This document shows, in pieces, positions 23,438 through 35,501 of a stretch of 64,000 nucleotides of DNA; the stretch's first letter is position 1; the number at the start of each line of letters is the position of its first letter. This stretch comes from Drosophila persimilis (lineage: Eukaryota > Arthropoda > Insecta > Diptera > Drosophilidae). The DNA lies in the NCBI RefSeq assembly GCF_003286085.1, contig NW_020825288.1:12834001-12898000 (forward strand), read 5' to 3'. The notes beneath the pieces were generated by a model. It saw only the letters and a list, made by a program, of their open reading frames with translations. It was not told the origin of the DNA and made no database searches. Both the position numbers and the translations under genes were made by a program.

Positions 23438-26400
23438 ATGTATCACCTGAAGAGTTTGGCCCGCCAGGGCGCTATGCGCCAGCAGGAGTTGACCACCCTG
23501 GTCAAGGCCCTGCCCACGGCAGCGCTGCAGGCACGTGGCTATGCCACCGAGCACCAGATTCCCGATCGCCTCAAGGATGTGCCCACTGCCAAGGATCCAC
23601 GGTTCTTCGACATGGTCGAGTACTTCTTCCACCGCGGCTGCCAGATCGCCGAGGAGAGCCTGGTCGATGACATGAAGGGCAAGCTGACCCGCGACGAGAA
23701 GAAGCAGAAGGTTAAGGGTATTCTCATGCTTATGCAACCCTGCGACCACATCATCGAGATTGCATTCCCCCTGCGTCGCGATGCTGGCAACTACGAGATG
23801 ATTACCGGCTACCGTGCCCAGCACAGCACCCACAAGACGCCCACCAAGGGAGGCAAGTACTAGCAAATTCGAATCCTAATCTAAAAACTTTTTGGGAAAC
23901 TCCTTTCGCTATTGATTTGCCAACTGTTGTTGGTTGCAAAATCGATTTTTCTTGAACTGAACTTCCTGCGATTATGTCTTGCCTTTCCTCGAAATTATGT
24001 AACCGGACTCCGCGCGCACACTCTCGACTCCCGTCTCTGCTTTGTTTACGTTGGAATGGGCCCCAGCCCAGCCCCCTAATCACACAGTAATCCCCCATTC
24101 GACAATTCTCTCTTATGATTACACGTGTTGCCATTTGATTTCTAAACCCTTCAAGTGCTCCACCGCTTTGGATAGAATCCCAATCCCACCCAGAGTACAA
24201 AATCGCCAGATGTCTTTTCTTAAACGATTGAGGAGGGAGGTTCCTCCTCTTCCTCTTTTTTGTTTCACACAGTTTATTATTTTCGAGCTTGGCCAATTTT
24301 GTATGCCTTGTTCTGATGTTTTTGCTGTTTTTCTGTTTCTTTCTCCTTTGGCTGGGTGGTTCTATTTTTAATGATTTTTTGCTGTTGCTTTTTGTTTTGC
24401 TTTCTAATTGAAATGAGAGCGCAGCAGAAAAGCCCACTGGTACAGTGGTGCAAGTGTTGGGGGAAAAACGCCCCCCAAAAATAGGTTTGTTGTCAAGCAG
24501 AAACCTTTATTTTGCGTTCCACTTACTCGTAAAATAATTATGGAATCACTTCGTCAGCATTTTAGTGCTTATCAATTGTTAGCTTGCTGCCAAAAAAAAA
24601 AAAAGTGAAAAATACTTGACGGGAATCTTATCTGACCTTGGACAGCAAACTGCCGACTACATATGTATATGTATATAGAGTATGTACATATATAATTTAA
24701 TGTTGAAAACGAAAACAACCCAAAAAAAATTCTTTGCCGAAGCACAATATTTGTTGTTTACGATTATTGCCACGATTCTTTCCTCGCTTACTCGTATTCA
24801 GTGCAGCATAATAGAATTTCGGTTCCGTTCCGTATTATTATTGCCAAGATCTTTATGATCTTGTTTTCGATTTGCCGTAGTCGGTCATGTGGTCTGCTGT
24901 AAACGGCGTGTTTCCAGGTGGACTTTTGCCGAGGCCTTGTTAATGATTCACTTAAATATGACATCGATACTCGCTCTCGTATTTTAGATGCAGCTGCGGA
25001 GGTGCTAAAAGTAGTCTGTTTTTATTTGGTTAGTACCAAATGGGAATAGACTTTTAGTGGGGGCTATTTAATGTTGGCATTCTCCATACATATGTCTGCT
25101 CTAATTAATGTTAATTTACTCTGCTGCCTCTTCCCATTTAACTCTTAATTGTTTAATACATTCTGCACACATTTCGTGGTTCAATTCGCTTTTTAATGCC
25201 GCGCTTTGCCTGTATTTCGTTTCATTTCGCGAGTATTCCATGCCGTCTGACGTCTGTCCAAAACAGGTTTGAGTTAGCTTTTTAGGGTGTCTGGACTGGA
25301 CGAGTCGATCTGTTCACGTGATAGTCACGTTGTGCCAAAAAAATACAAACTGAGAGACGCGATGATGGATGAATGAGTCATGTGCTATATGTACCCAATG
25401 TGGATACGAGACTGGTAGGAACTGATTCGATCTGGTCTCTCTCTCTCTCTTTCTCTGTTTCTTTCTGGCACTTTCCATGTCGTTGAACCACATTGAATAG
25501 GCAATTGATGAGTCCCAGGCCCAGCCACCCATTATTGCTTTCATTATTTGTAATTGCAGGGCCTTCATATCGATGAAGGCTGCTGCTCTAGAACTCTGAG
25601 CTAATCTTTAGACGGGGGACAGGACAGGGCATCTACTCTGCTGATAGTAGTGCATGTGGTAATGTGTCCAAAGTATTTGCCCTATCGCCTGTGCAGTATG
25701 TATGTCACATGTACTCGTAATGCCTCATGTAAATAGCATTTCACTCGACTATTTAGCAGTTATCTTATTGACAAACACGTTCTCCCCTCTACTCTTTACC
25801 TTCCTTGAGAGTTTTGCTCTCAAGTTTTTATTCAAATTTGTGTCAAATCGTGTTCCACTCAAGTGGGCTTCACACAGATACATACATACATATGTATATA
25901 CAATACAGTAGATACTTCCTTTAGAGCTTCCGAGTTTCCAAGATAGATCTACGTTTTAGAGATTCAAAAGAATGCTCCTCCTACTAGTTAGATTTCCCTG
26001 TAGTTTCTCTAATTGAGAAATTAACTTGTCACGAAATCGAATGTTAGGTTCCCTCCAAAAATACACTTTGCTGGGGGTACAGCCCGCACTCATGATAACA
26101 GCATATTTATGCGTCATTTCCGGCCCCTATCACCGTCCGTCCCGTATCTTATCCAATCTAATACTTGGGCAGATCTTGGCAGTTGTCGAGGCCACTAGCA
26201 GAGAATTTCGGAGGCAACAACAGCCCACGTTAGCAAAAGTTTTGCACTCAACAATCATATGGCGCACAATTCTGGTCAGCTGACCAGACGAGGACCGGTT
26301 TGGTCTAGCCGAGAGACTGTGCCGACGAGAGAGACTGTTGCCAATGGGGGGGATGGACCTACTTATAGACGTGGCTACACACGATCGAGCCCCCAAATAA

Positions 26401-29400
26401 GTTATCGCACTGATTGTATAAGCACGAGCATACATACATACATACATACATACATACATTAATAGCTATAGAGCTATAACATTAATAGATTCCTATGGCG
26501 TGTCAGCTTTAGTTTTTTTGGCAAAAAACAGAAAAACAAGTTGACCGATGCGCCCTGTTGTTGTTTGCCTGATAACGTAAAGCCGGTTGCTACTCGTACT
26601 CGTCTTCCGAACATATTTCATACTTCTGCTGCCGTTGTTTTCGGCTCTGTTTCGGGGCTTTATTTCTTATGGTAAACATCAGAGAACCTGAGCGAAAAGA
26701 AAGGCCCCGCACGACGGGGCGCGGCAGAGGTAAATAGAGTTTTGGCGTCGCCAATCTTTGTTCGCTGTCGTCAAGCGCTAGCAGCGGGTACAGTCAGCAC
26801 AACTCTGCCGCCCGATGAACGCAAAGCGATCGGTGAGATCGTCGATCGGGGCTCGGCTTAGCGCTCACTCAGCATAAAGTCAAAGAGGAGACGAAGATAA
26901 CAATTAGGAAAAGGGTGTCCGTCCAGACCTTGAGATACCTGTTATCCCAGTGATACTCTTGAGAGTTTTACCAAGAAAAAGGGTTGTATTTTGTGCTAAA
27001 CTCAAAACAGGCCAATGATAATATAGATACAGCTACATAATCGGATAATTATTACTTCCAGTTATTGGATTATATTTAATTGATCTTTGATGTTGTACAT
27101 CGATGGATAATAGGAATATTATATGGTTTTCTTACAATCTTTTAAAAGATTTTCAGAGCATGAATTGTCAAAATTCTGAATTAAACTTACCTTTAAATGT
27201 AATAAGCTGATGAAACTAGCTCCTAATAATCTTTAAAATCTTATAAATCGAATCGTTTTGATCAATTTTTTAATTTAACCCTCCATAGAAATCATATGCC
27301 TCTGGGTACCCTTTCATGAAACAATAGAAGAACACAATGTAAGGAATTGGAGCTAAAGGCGCAATAGCATTGTAGTTTGCAAATTTGCATTCTCATTGAA
27401 TATTTTTTTTGTTTTATAGAATTTTCGGTTTCCAGAACGAACTCACTTCCCCAGCTGATAAGGCAATGATCTCATTGGAATAATGGCTTTGGTTGTGGTC
27501 CTACTGCTCGTACATTTGACCAAAAGATCCCCCGCATAGCAACCGCAAATAAGGCGGCGATTCGAAATCATTTGCTAATTTTAGTTTTTATAGTTTTGTT
27601 TTTTTTTGTTGGGGGGCTCGTCACTCGTTTTGTCGAATGAGGAAACCCATAAACTAAAGCGAATCGATGGAACTTGCACTTTGCGGTGTCCATGCCAATA
27701 ACGTACTACAAAGAGACTTTATATCGATCCATAAAGATGGGTGCACTTTGTTCTTTCAAGCTTTTACAATAGCAACACGCTTGTTGAATTCGAATTACAG
27801 CCAAGAAACACCCAACACAAAGATTGCCATTGGGGTGACATTATCTTATCGGGAACTTTCTAAAAAGATATCCGAGTTTTAAGTGTGGCAAGCACATAAA
27901 GATAAGGGCTATTGGGTTTTATGGGGTCTCACTTTTGGGACTGTTGTTGCGACATCTTGGAAAGGTTTCCCCCATGCAGCAATTTCTGGTTCACGTGACG
28001 CGCGAAGGCAGCCAAGAAAAAGTGTTCTCGTACGTAGTCACAGAGTCGAAAACTTTTGCTTTCAGCCAAGAATTCTTGTAGTCTGGTTATTATTTTTAGA
28101 ACATGTCTATTGGATTTAGGCCAAAAATGAAAGCTGCAACCCCCAGTGGGGTGCGGCAGAGACGGAGGGCTGTACTTTCAAGGTTTCATGAAACCAACAC
28201 CTGTCGTATACGTAATATGCTCATCTGTTATGCAACCGTTTCCTTTCTGCATTTCTTCAGGTATCCGCTTCTCGTTGGATGTGTCACGCGATGAGGTGAA
28301 AGCCCTGTCCGCCCTGATGACCTTCAAGTGCGCCTGTGTGGATGTGCCATTCGGCGGAGCCAAGGCAGGCCTGAAGATCAACCCCAAGGAGTACTCCGAG
28401 CACGAGCTGGAGAAGATCACCCGTCGCTTCACCCTTGAGCTGGCCAAGAAGGGCTTCATTGGACCCGGCGTCGATGTGCCCGCTCCCGATATGGGCACTG
28501 GCGAGCGCGAGATGTCGTGGATTGCCGACACCTATGCCAAGACAATTGGACATCTGGATATCAATGCTCATGCCTGTGTCACCGGCAAGCCCATCAACCA
28601 GGGTGGCATCCATGGACGTGTCTCGGCCACCGGTCGCGGCGTCTTCCACGGTCTGGAGAACTTCATCAACGAGGCCAGCTACATGAGCCAGATTGGTGAG
28701 AATTTCTTGCGGATCTCACGAATCGAAAAGGGGATTTTATCGACATATATTTCTTTACCCATTAGGCACCACTCCCGGCTGGGGCGGCAAGACCTTCATC
28801 GTCCAGGGCTTCGGTAATGTCGGCCTCCACACCACCCGCTATCTCACTCGTGCCGGTGCCACCTGCATCGGTGTGATTGAGCACGACGGAACTCTGTACA
28901 ACCCAGAGGGCATTGACCCCAAGCTCCTGGAGGACTACAAGAACGAGCACGGCACCATTGTGGGCTACCAGAACGCCAAGCCCTACGAGGGTGAGAACCT
29001 GATGTTCGAGAAGTGCGACATCTTCATTCCAGCTGCCGTTGAGAAGGTCATCAACAGCGAGAATGCTGGCAGAATCCAAGCTAAGGTAAGGAATAGCTTT
29101 AAGTTATGGAGAACTTGAATCTAATCCACTGAATGTTTTGATTGTTTTATAGATCATTGCCGAGGCTGCCAACGGCCCAACCACTCCCGCTGCCGACAAG
29201 ATCCTCATCGATCGCAACATTTTGGTCATCCCCGATCTGTACATCAATGCTGGTGGTGTCACCGTCTCGTTCTTCGAGTGGCTCAAGAACCTCAACCATG
29301 TCTCGTACGGTCGCCTGACCTTCAAGTACGAGCGCGAGTCCAACTATCATTTGCTCGGTAAGTCTCTCGTTCTATATTTCGATCCATCTATTGATCAGCT

Positions 29401-30365
29401 ATTCATTTGCCATTCTGCTCGTCATCTATCTATAATCTCTATCTATCGGTTTATGGTTTCTTATGCTAAAACCTTTACAGAATAGCCTTTGCTCTATAAG
29501 CATTTGCTCTTCCCAGTTTGGTTACCATTTGGTTATTTTCCTTACAAATTATCTCTTATTTTCGATCCACCACCACCCCAGAGACTCTATGAATCTAGCT
29601 TACTTTTTAAATATCATCTAAGTAATTCGTTGTTTATTCTATTTCTTCTTTTTCTGTTTCTCTATCACCAATGTAGCCTCAGTCCAACAGTCAATTGAAA
29701 GAATCATTAATGACGGTACATTATTATTATTATTAATAATTCTTTTCGCTTACAAACCCCATCCCCCGAAAATTTCTATAAAGTTTCTTAAGCACCCTGT
29801 ATTTGTAGTTAATCCTTTGACCTTTTGTATACATTTTGTTTCCTTCGTGTATCGTGTTTGATTTGTTTTTGCATATGTATATCCTCATGCCCGCAAGAAG
29901 AAGATTTCTATATACTATATACTCTTCAAAGGTGTCATTAAACCCTATGCTTTAATCCTGCTTCCATTCCATCTATCCTAACCAACTCAGTGTAGTTTTA
30001 TCCCTTATACCATTACCTATCCAGCATGTTGCAATCTCAACTAATGTCTGTTCTCCCTCTCTCCATTTCTCCATGTGTCTGATCGTATTATAGAATCCGT
30101 GCAAGAGTCCCTTGAGCGTCGCTTCGGACGTGTGGGCGGCCGCATTCCCGTCACCCCATCGGAGTCGTTCCAGAAGCGCATCTCCGGCGCCTCCGAGAAG
30201 GACATCGTGCACTCTGGCCTGGACTACACCATGGAGCGTTCGGCTCGTGCCATCATGAAGACGGCGATGAAGTACAACCTGGGACTGGACCTGAGAACCG
30301 CTGCCTATGTCAACTCCATCGAGAAGATCTTCACCACATACCGCGATGCCGGTCTGGCCTTCTAA
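23438..30365 (+). CDS. Gdh: Glutamate dehydrogenase, mitochondrial
   Basis: It interconverts glutamate and 2-oxoglutarate in the mitochondrial matrix. Exons are 23438-23852, 28261-28695, 28766-29085, 29153-29357, optional 29677-29715, and 30094-30365. The product is 548 aa, or 561 aa with the optional 39-nt exon, close to the family size. The first about 35 residues form an arginine-containing mitochondrial presequence ending near RGYATEH. The catalytic Lys block is [11 protein letters not shown] in exon 2. The NAD-binding GFGNVG is in exon 3. Start: MYHLKSL is used rather than the upstream ATG at 23417, as it begins the presequence. Intron 1 (4.4 kb) begins GCAAGT, a GC-AG intron; without it the frame stops nine bases later. 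AATAAA lies at about 30407. The optional exon encodes [12 protein letters not shown] and is known as an alternative exon in D. melanogaster. Confidence 0.97.
23853..28260 (+). other. Gdh first intron (GC-AG), 4.4 kb
   Basis: The donor is AG|GCAAGT and the acceptor TTTCTTCAG|GTATCCGC. I see no nested gene. A GC-richer pocket at about 26700-26880 has initiator-like TCAGCAC/CACTCAGCATA strings and could be an alternative promoter or enhancer, but no coding exon follows. A CATA tetranucleotide repeat is at 26430-26459, and CT-rich runs lie at about 25436-25455. Confidence 0.6.
29677..29715 (+). other. Gdh: Gdh optional 39-nt cassette exon
   Basis: It is flanked by ATGTAG and GGTACAT splice sites. 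The exon is exactly 13 codons and starts and ends in the same phase as the junction it interrupts, so including it adds 13 residues ([13 protein letters not shown]) near the C-terminal antenna/pivot region without a frame change. Confidence 0.85.
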
Positions 30366-31170
30366 GCGCCAGCGGAAGCGACGAGCCCCGCAGACTCTTA
30401 ATTAGTTAATAAACCATTCGAACTCAAGAGCAACAACTAATGCTATTGCTCCATGCACCGCCGTTTTTAGATGAAAAATGTCACAAACTAAAATGCAAAA
30501 GAAATGTAATTTATATACGAGTACGGCAAATGAAGCTGGAGCCGGAAGAAATCGTTTTTACCGTTTTAGTCAATGCAAAACTACCTTCGCCTCTGCTCTC
30601 GTGTTTTGTATTAAGTTGAACAAGTTGCGAGCTTATTATTGTTGATTTTTATTCTGTAATTTTTAAGTTGATGAGCGTCCAACTGAAGCAATTGCATTTT
30701 CAAATATGTATCGTAGCGTATCGTCGTCTCGTAAAATCGCCGCGTATCGTACGATCCGTTGCTCCGTTGCCGTAACATTTAAAATAATCAAATATACACA
30801 AAAATCTAAACTCTAAAAACCATTGCATCTTTAATTTTAAATTGGATTTCTTGGCCACTTAGCTGAATCACAATACAATACAATTGTTAGTCTCATCATT
30901 GATATATATGTATGTATATATGCATATAGCTACGTTTGATTGGAATGTATCAAAAATATTGGTTCTATAATACTATAAGTACACTTTTGTGGGCAAATAA
31001 TTAGGGGAATACGGTCAGTATCGTATACAAATTGGAAGAGGAACAGTAATCCATTTACGGTCCATTGCGCATTTCAATTGTAAAAACTGTTGGCTTACTT
31101 GCTAAAGGATAAGGCTGTAAATGTCTTGAGTGCATATCAACGTGGTGCTACCGAATGAATAAAAAGAGAT
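30366..31170. other. Gdh 3' UTR and convergent intergenic region
   Basis: AATAAA at about 30407 and further AATAATC/ATATACA runs near 30783 could give alternative Gdh 3' ends. The rest is AT-rich DNA with a TATATGTATGTATATATG run near 30902. No gene seen. The stretch just above 31140 should be the 3' UTR of the minus-strand SDR gene. Confidence 0.55.
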
Positions 31171-32672
31171 TCAAAGAGCCAATGACTTGGGGAACAGCTG
31201 CAGCTTCGCATAGTCATCGATCATCTCCATGAGTAGGTCCCGCGTGAGTCGCGGCTGCTTCAGCACGTAGCCAAAGTCTTTCAGTTTGGTGTTGTCCAAG
31301 TAGAGATGCTTGTGATGGAGCTGCTCCTCATCGAGGTATGGCGTGAGCGGCGTATTCTCAATGCCGTTGCGTTGACAAATCTCTGCCCAGGGTGCCATAT
31401 GCTTGTCGTTGATCTCCCCCACCGTGTCTGTGGGGTAAAGCTAAACAAAACGAGTCGATTGATAAGGTTTAACCAGCGTTGGGTCAGAGCATAAGACTTA
31501 CCTTGGTCAAGCTCGACATGACAATGCCAAAGTAGTCCACGTTGATGTTGAAAATATCCACCAACAGGTTGCTGATGCTCCCCTGCGTTGATGCTGAATC
31601 ATCCACAATGTTGTACACCTGGCCGTTGGTTTTGGGACTCTGCGCCAGTTGCCAAATCGCAGCGCACACATCCGATACGTGCACCGTATTCAGGCGCATG
31701 GCATCGTTCCAAAGCAGTTTCATTGTCTCGTTGAGGTATTTGTAAATGGCAGCGATTATAATGCGCGGCACTGTACATGTGGAGTGGGATGGAATGGAAT
31801 GGGTAGGCAAGTGGTTAAGTTTCACTTGTTTTTCAAATTGAAAATAATTATCGGCTATCAATGCGATGCGACTCACTTAAGTAGCGCTTATCTCCAATGC
31901 CATAGACAATGGGCAGGCGAACCACTGTGTACTTGAGATCGTTGATGCCCGACAGCTCCTTTTCAACCTTCAGCTTCTGCTTGGCCACACCCGTCCAGGG
32001 TTCCAGCTTGCAGTCCTCCTTTAGCGGCGTCTTGTCGCTGCTGTTAACGCAGCCAGAGCTGAGCTCCACATAGCGCTTGACCCGCTGTGTGGCCGCCTCA
32101 TTAGCACAGTTGAGGCTCAGCTTGAGAATGCCCTCCTTGTAGACGCTATCATCTTGATTGGCACGCGTCTCGGCCGCACAGTTGATGACCACATCCCAGG
32201 CCCGGCCCGTTGTTGGGTGTGGTGCGAACACCAGCCTAACTGAGGCTGTAAAACACAAAAGGGATTCAAAACCAGTTTACGTATGGTGGTATGCGTGCGA
32301 GCTGGGGGCTGGGAATGCAGCAGCAGCGTTGCACTGCCTTTACTTCCGCTGCAGTTGCAGTTGCAGCAGTATTACGTACCGGCATTTATTAAGTTGGCGC
32401 TGCAAAACTCAACTTTATCACTCTCAAAGGCCCTGGTCTGCTCCTCGTTCAGCCAGGCCATTTGGGGCGGCGTCTTATCAGCTATGCGTATTTCCTGCGT
32501 CAGTTCATTGTCCAGTAGATAAGTGAGCAAGTTGCGTCCAATGAATCCGCAGCCTTCGAGAAGCACCATGAAGGAATTAGCATTGCCAGTGCAGCGTTAG
32601 TCAGTGATAAGCGGAAGCGTAGGCGGAGGCTAACTTACCACCCAAAATCAAAACAGTAGGTTTCTCAGACAT
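31171..32672 (-). CDS. Extended/atypical SDR, NAD-dependent epimerase-like protein
   Basis: Exons on minus are 32672-32639, 32553-32380, 32245-31877, 31770-31502 and 31440-31171; all phases agree (371 aa). The N-terminal Rossmann motif GGCGFIGR (residues 11-18) is created only by splicing exon 1 to exon 2, which fixes the start at MSEKPTVLIL. The NAD-fold blocks DVVINCAAETR and VVRLPIVYG follow, then HVSDVCAAIWQL as in sugar-nucleotide epimerases. The usual catalytic Tyr of YxxxK is absent: the aligned position reads V156-A-K-Q-K160. This suggests a binding or altered-chemistry protein rather than a classical epimerase. I recognise the fold, not a named gene. Its promoter region begins with a dispersed module shared with Rpt2 (32811-32931). 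Confidence 0.88.
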
Positions 32673-32810
32673 GCTGCACACTCCACAAAGACCACCAGAA
32701 TGAGTCGAGTCGATCGAATGGTATATGGAAGATATACAATAATTTCTGTGCTGCGCGGCCGTCGATTGCTTTTGTTTTTGTCAGTGCATTCCGATAAAAA
32801 AATACAATCT

Positions 32811-32931
32811 GACCCTCAGAAATATACCAAAATATACCGTCTCATATTCCAAATATACCGATAAACTACCGACGAATTATTCAAGTTCCTTTATACATAT
32901 TCCTCGTTTTTGATATTCGATTTGATTTTAC
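32811..32931 (-). repeat. Left arm of a perfect 121-bp inverted repeat (promoter module)
   Basis: The reverse complement of this segment is identical, base for base by eye, to 35502-35622. It contains three GGTATATTT-type sites on minus and lies about 140 bp upstream of the SDR gene start. Identity ends exactly at GGGTC; unlike the right arm, no GGTCACACT follows. Confidence 0.9.
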
Positions 32932-33185
32932 CATACAAAGAGAGTATGGAAACGCCAAATGAGCGCCAAATATAAAGTGAATGAGCGACAAGGATTTAAA
33001 TGCAATCCATTGGAATAAATGATGCGTGGAATTGGAGAGCGAAAAGTCGAAAAATCTGCATATAGAAGTTTCTATACCCTATGTTAGATTTAGATTGATG
33101 AAATATACCAGTATATACATATATACCGTAAATATTCAGAATAGTATAAACGATAAACTTTCGTGTGACCGAATGCAGTTGAGAT

Positions 33186-33194
33186 GGTCACACT
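33186..33194 (+). promoter_or_regulatory. Core-promoter Motif 1 (GGTCACACT) of RpS19b
   Basis: GGTCACACT, the M1BP-bound motif found near the start sites of many Drosophila housekeeping and ribosomal-protein genes, lies 149 bp before the RpS19b ATG. TACCGTAAATATT- and GGTATAT-like strings surround it. Confidence 0.65.
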
Positions 33195-33342
33195 TTTGTC
33201 TTGAAATCCCGCGGCCATCATTGCGAAACGTCCATTTTGTCGAAAGCGAAAACTTTTTGTGCCTCATAGAAAAGTAGGGGAATTTAATCAGGAAATTCTG
33301 TGCTCATCATTGCGAATAATCTTAGAAAAAATATTCTGCAAG

Positions 33343-33894
33343 ATGCCGGGTGTTACTGTTAAAGATGTGGACCAGCACGTTCTAACCAAAGTGCTGTCCG
33401 CTTTCCTAAAAAAATCTGGAAAGATTACTGTGCCTGAAAAAGCTGATTATATTAAGACGGGCAAGTTTAAGGAAACAGCACCGACTGAACAGGACTGGTT
33501 CTATACTCGCTGTGCCTCTATAATGCGGCATCTGTACTTTCGTAGTCCGGCTGGAGTGGCCGCCTTCACCAAGGTGTACAGTGGACGCAAGCGCAAGGGG
33601 GTGCAACCATCAAAGTATTGCCGCTCATCGGATGGCTGCATCCGTATGGTAAGTGTGTAAAACTTAAAAAAATAACTTTATTTCATGGGAACATTGGTTT
33701 ACTTAAAGGCTTTTCACGCTCTCGAAGCGGCACGCATGATCGAGAAGCATTCCGAGGGGGGTCGCAAGCTTACTCCTGCTGGACAGCGTGACATGGACCG
33801 CTTGGCCAACCAGATTGTGGTCAAGCAACGTAAAGTCGAGACCAAGCCAGTTATCTGTATTGGCGACGATTTTCTAGGATGTGCAGATATATAA
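33343..33894 (+). CDS. RpS19b: Ribosomal protein S19, RpS19b-type paralogue
   Basis: It is a component of the small cytosolic ribosomal subunit. Exons are 33343-33648 and 33709-33894, with a 60-nt phase-0 intron; 163 aa. It starts MPGVTVKDVDQH and keeps the S19e core WFYTRCASIMRHLYFRSPAG and YSGRKRKGVQPSKYCRSSDG. The C-terminus (VETKPVICIGDDFLGCADI) is longer and unlike the usual one. Many core positions differ from the ubiquitous paralogue, and the neighbourhood matches D. melanogaster 95C, where the germline-enriched RpS19b lies. The gene converges with the p31comet-like gene; the two stop codons are 65 bp apart. Confidence 0.88.
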
Positions 33895-33959
33895 AATGAT
33901 TAGCTACTTTATTCCTAACATGGATACAAAATGGCGAAAAAATTAAAGCACTGACAATT

Positions 33960-34872
33960 TTAGCTGGTCCACAAATCGCACGACTTTTGGTTGGGTGGTA
34001 CCTTGAATCCACGCACTATTACATCTGACTGCCACCAGCCGCTGTGTTCCGCAGTCGGATCGCCACATTCAATCTTTTTGCCGCAGTCTTCGTCAGTTTC
34101 GTCCAGATGCATTAGGCCTAGATCTCGGTATATGGCCAACCCCTGGCAGCATCGCAGTTCGACCAGTGGATTATCAGTTGCATGCCGGATGTGCAAGTGC
34201 ACATTTTTACAGCTGTGCGGCAATTGACTCAGGACTGTTTTTTGAACGAGACTTTTGTGTTTCTGGTGCAGTCCAGGTTCGTTGGTTGTCAGTAGTTCCA
34301 GTTCCAGAAACACATTCGTAGCGTTAAGCTGTGTGGAGAAGATAGTATAAAGCTCCTTGCAGGTCAAGAGTCGGAGCAGCGCCTGCTTTATGCTGCCTTC
34401 GGACAGGGCATGGTTCTCGTAATGATGTTCCCTGGTTACGGACGCATGGGGAATGTGCAGAGTGTAGGCTTCCGTGGGCAAGAAAGTATTTGGGCCAAAT
34501 AGAAATCGTAGGCTCTTCACCTTGGAGGACTTGAATGCTTGCCGTATGAGCTGAAAGGAGTGCAATGTAATGGAATTTCTCTTGTGGCATAAGACTCACC
34601 TCTCTCATGTCACTGATGGATTGCCTAGTCGCCTTGGCCTTGATGCGCTGCTGGTTGACCTGATAATTGGAAAATGATTCCTGCTTGCCTGACTTATCCT
34701 CATCGTCCCATTTTTCGATGCAATGCTTATATAGTTTGTAAACGAAGGGGATCTGGCTGCGTTGGTATAGAAGAAAGTCTAGGATGCTATTCACGAATTC
34801 CGCCGCAGTGCCCGCTGTTAAGACAGCCACATTGTCGAGCTTGAGGTCGATGTTCTTAACATTTTGATCCAT
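33960..34872 (-). CDS. p31comet / MAD2L1BP-like HORMA-fold protein
   Basis: p31comet binds closed MAD2 and, with TRIP13, dismantles mitotic checkpoint complexes. Exons on minus are 34872-34600 and 34550-33960, with a 49-nt phase-0 intron; 287 aa. Similarity to the vertebrate protein, recognised by eye, lies in three blocks. These are an N-terminal LYQRSQIPFVYKLYKH segment (vertebrate MYQRQQLPLPY), a central VKSLRFLFGPNTFLPTEAYTL (LILLGGNALSPKEFYEL), and a C-terminal end rich in Trp with VIVRGFKVPP (VTFKGF). The poly(A) signal AATAAA on minus is at 33912-33917, so the mRNA probably ends just before the RpS19b stop. The upstream region has GGTATTTT-type motifs at about 35010-35030. Confidence 0.8.
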
Positions 34873-35501
34873 TAATTGTAATTAAATTGTAAACTATTAT
34901 TGCAAAAGGAACCCAAACAAATCAAATGTTTGGGGCTGCCACCTGGTTTCAGTGCTGCCAACTTGTTTCACATTCAGAGTTGTCTCTATTCGACAGAAAT
35001 ATCGACCGTATATTTCGGTATTTTTTTTGAATCGGTAATAGCCGGTAAGCATCAATGAGTATCATACCCTGGGGAAATAGATATTATAGAATTGAGAATA
35101 TGCTTGTCATCCCAAGCTCCAATTCAAAGATATCGTCTTCCTACAGAGAACAAGAATAGGTATAAGGATATATATATATAAAAGACACTAATCATATGCA
35201 TGACTATGTCTAAAACATATCAATATGAGAAAATTTCTGTATTTATTATGTTTTTAAAACAGTTCGGAAAACAGGAGCTTCATATTAAATTAGCGAAATA
35301 GGGTATACAAGGCATATACGCGCATCATGTCTTCAAATATAAGCAACATTGCGAATGTTTTTTTGTGGAACTATTCTCTTTAAACCTTGTTTTATTTAAA
35401 AATACAATAAATGGAAGTATTTAAAAGTAGTTAATCTTGTAGAAAATGTATTCATTAATCGGACAAAATTATGGGGCAGGGCTGACGGTGCTATCTAGCC
35501 A

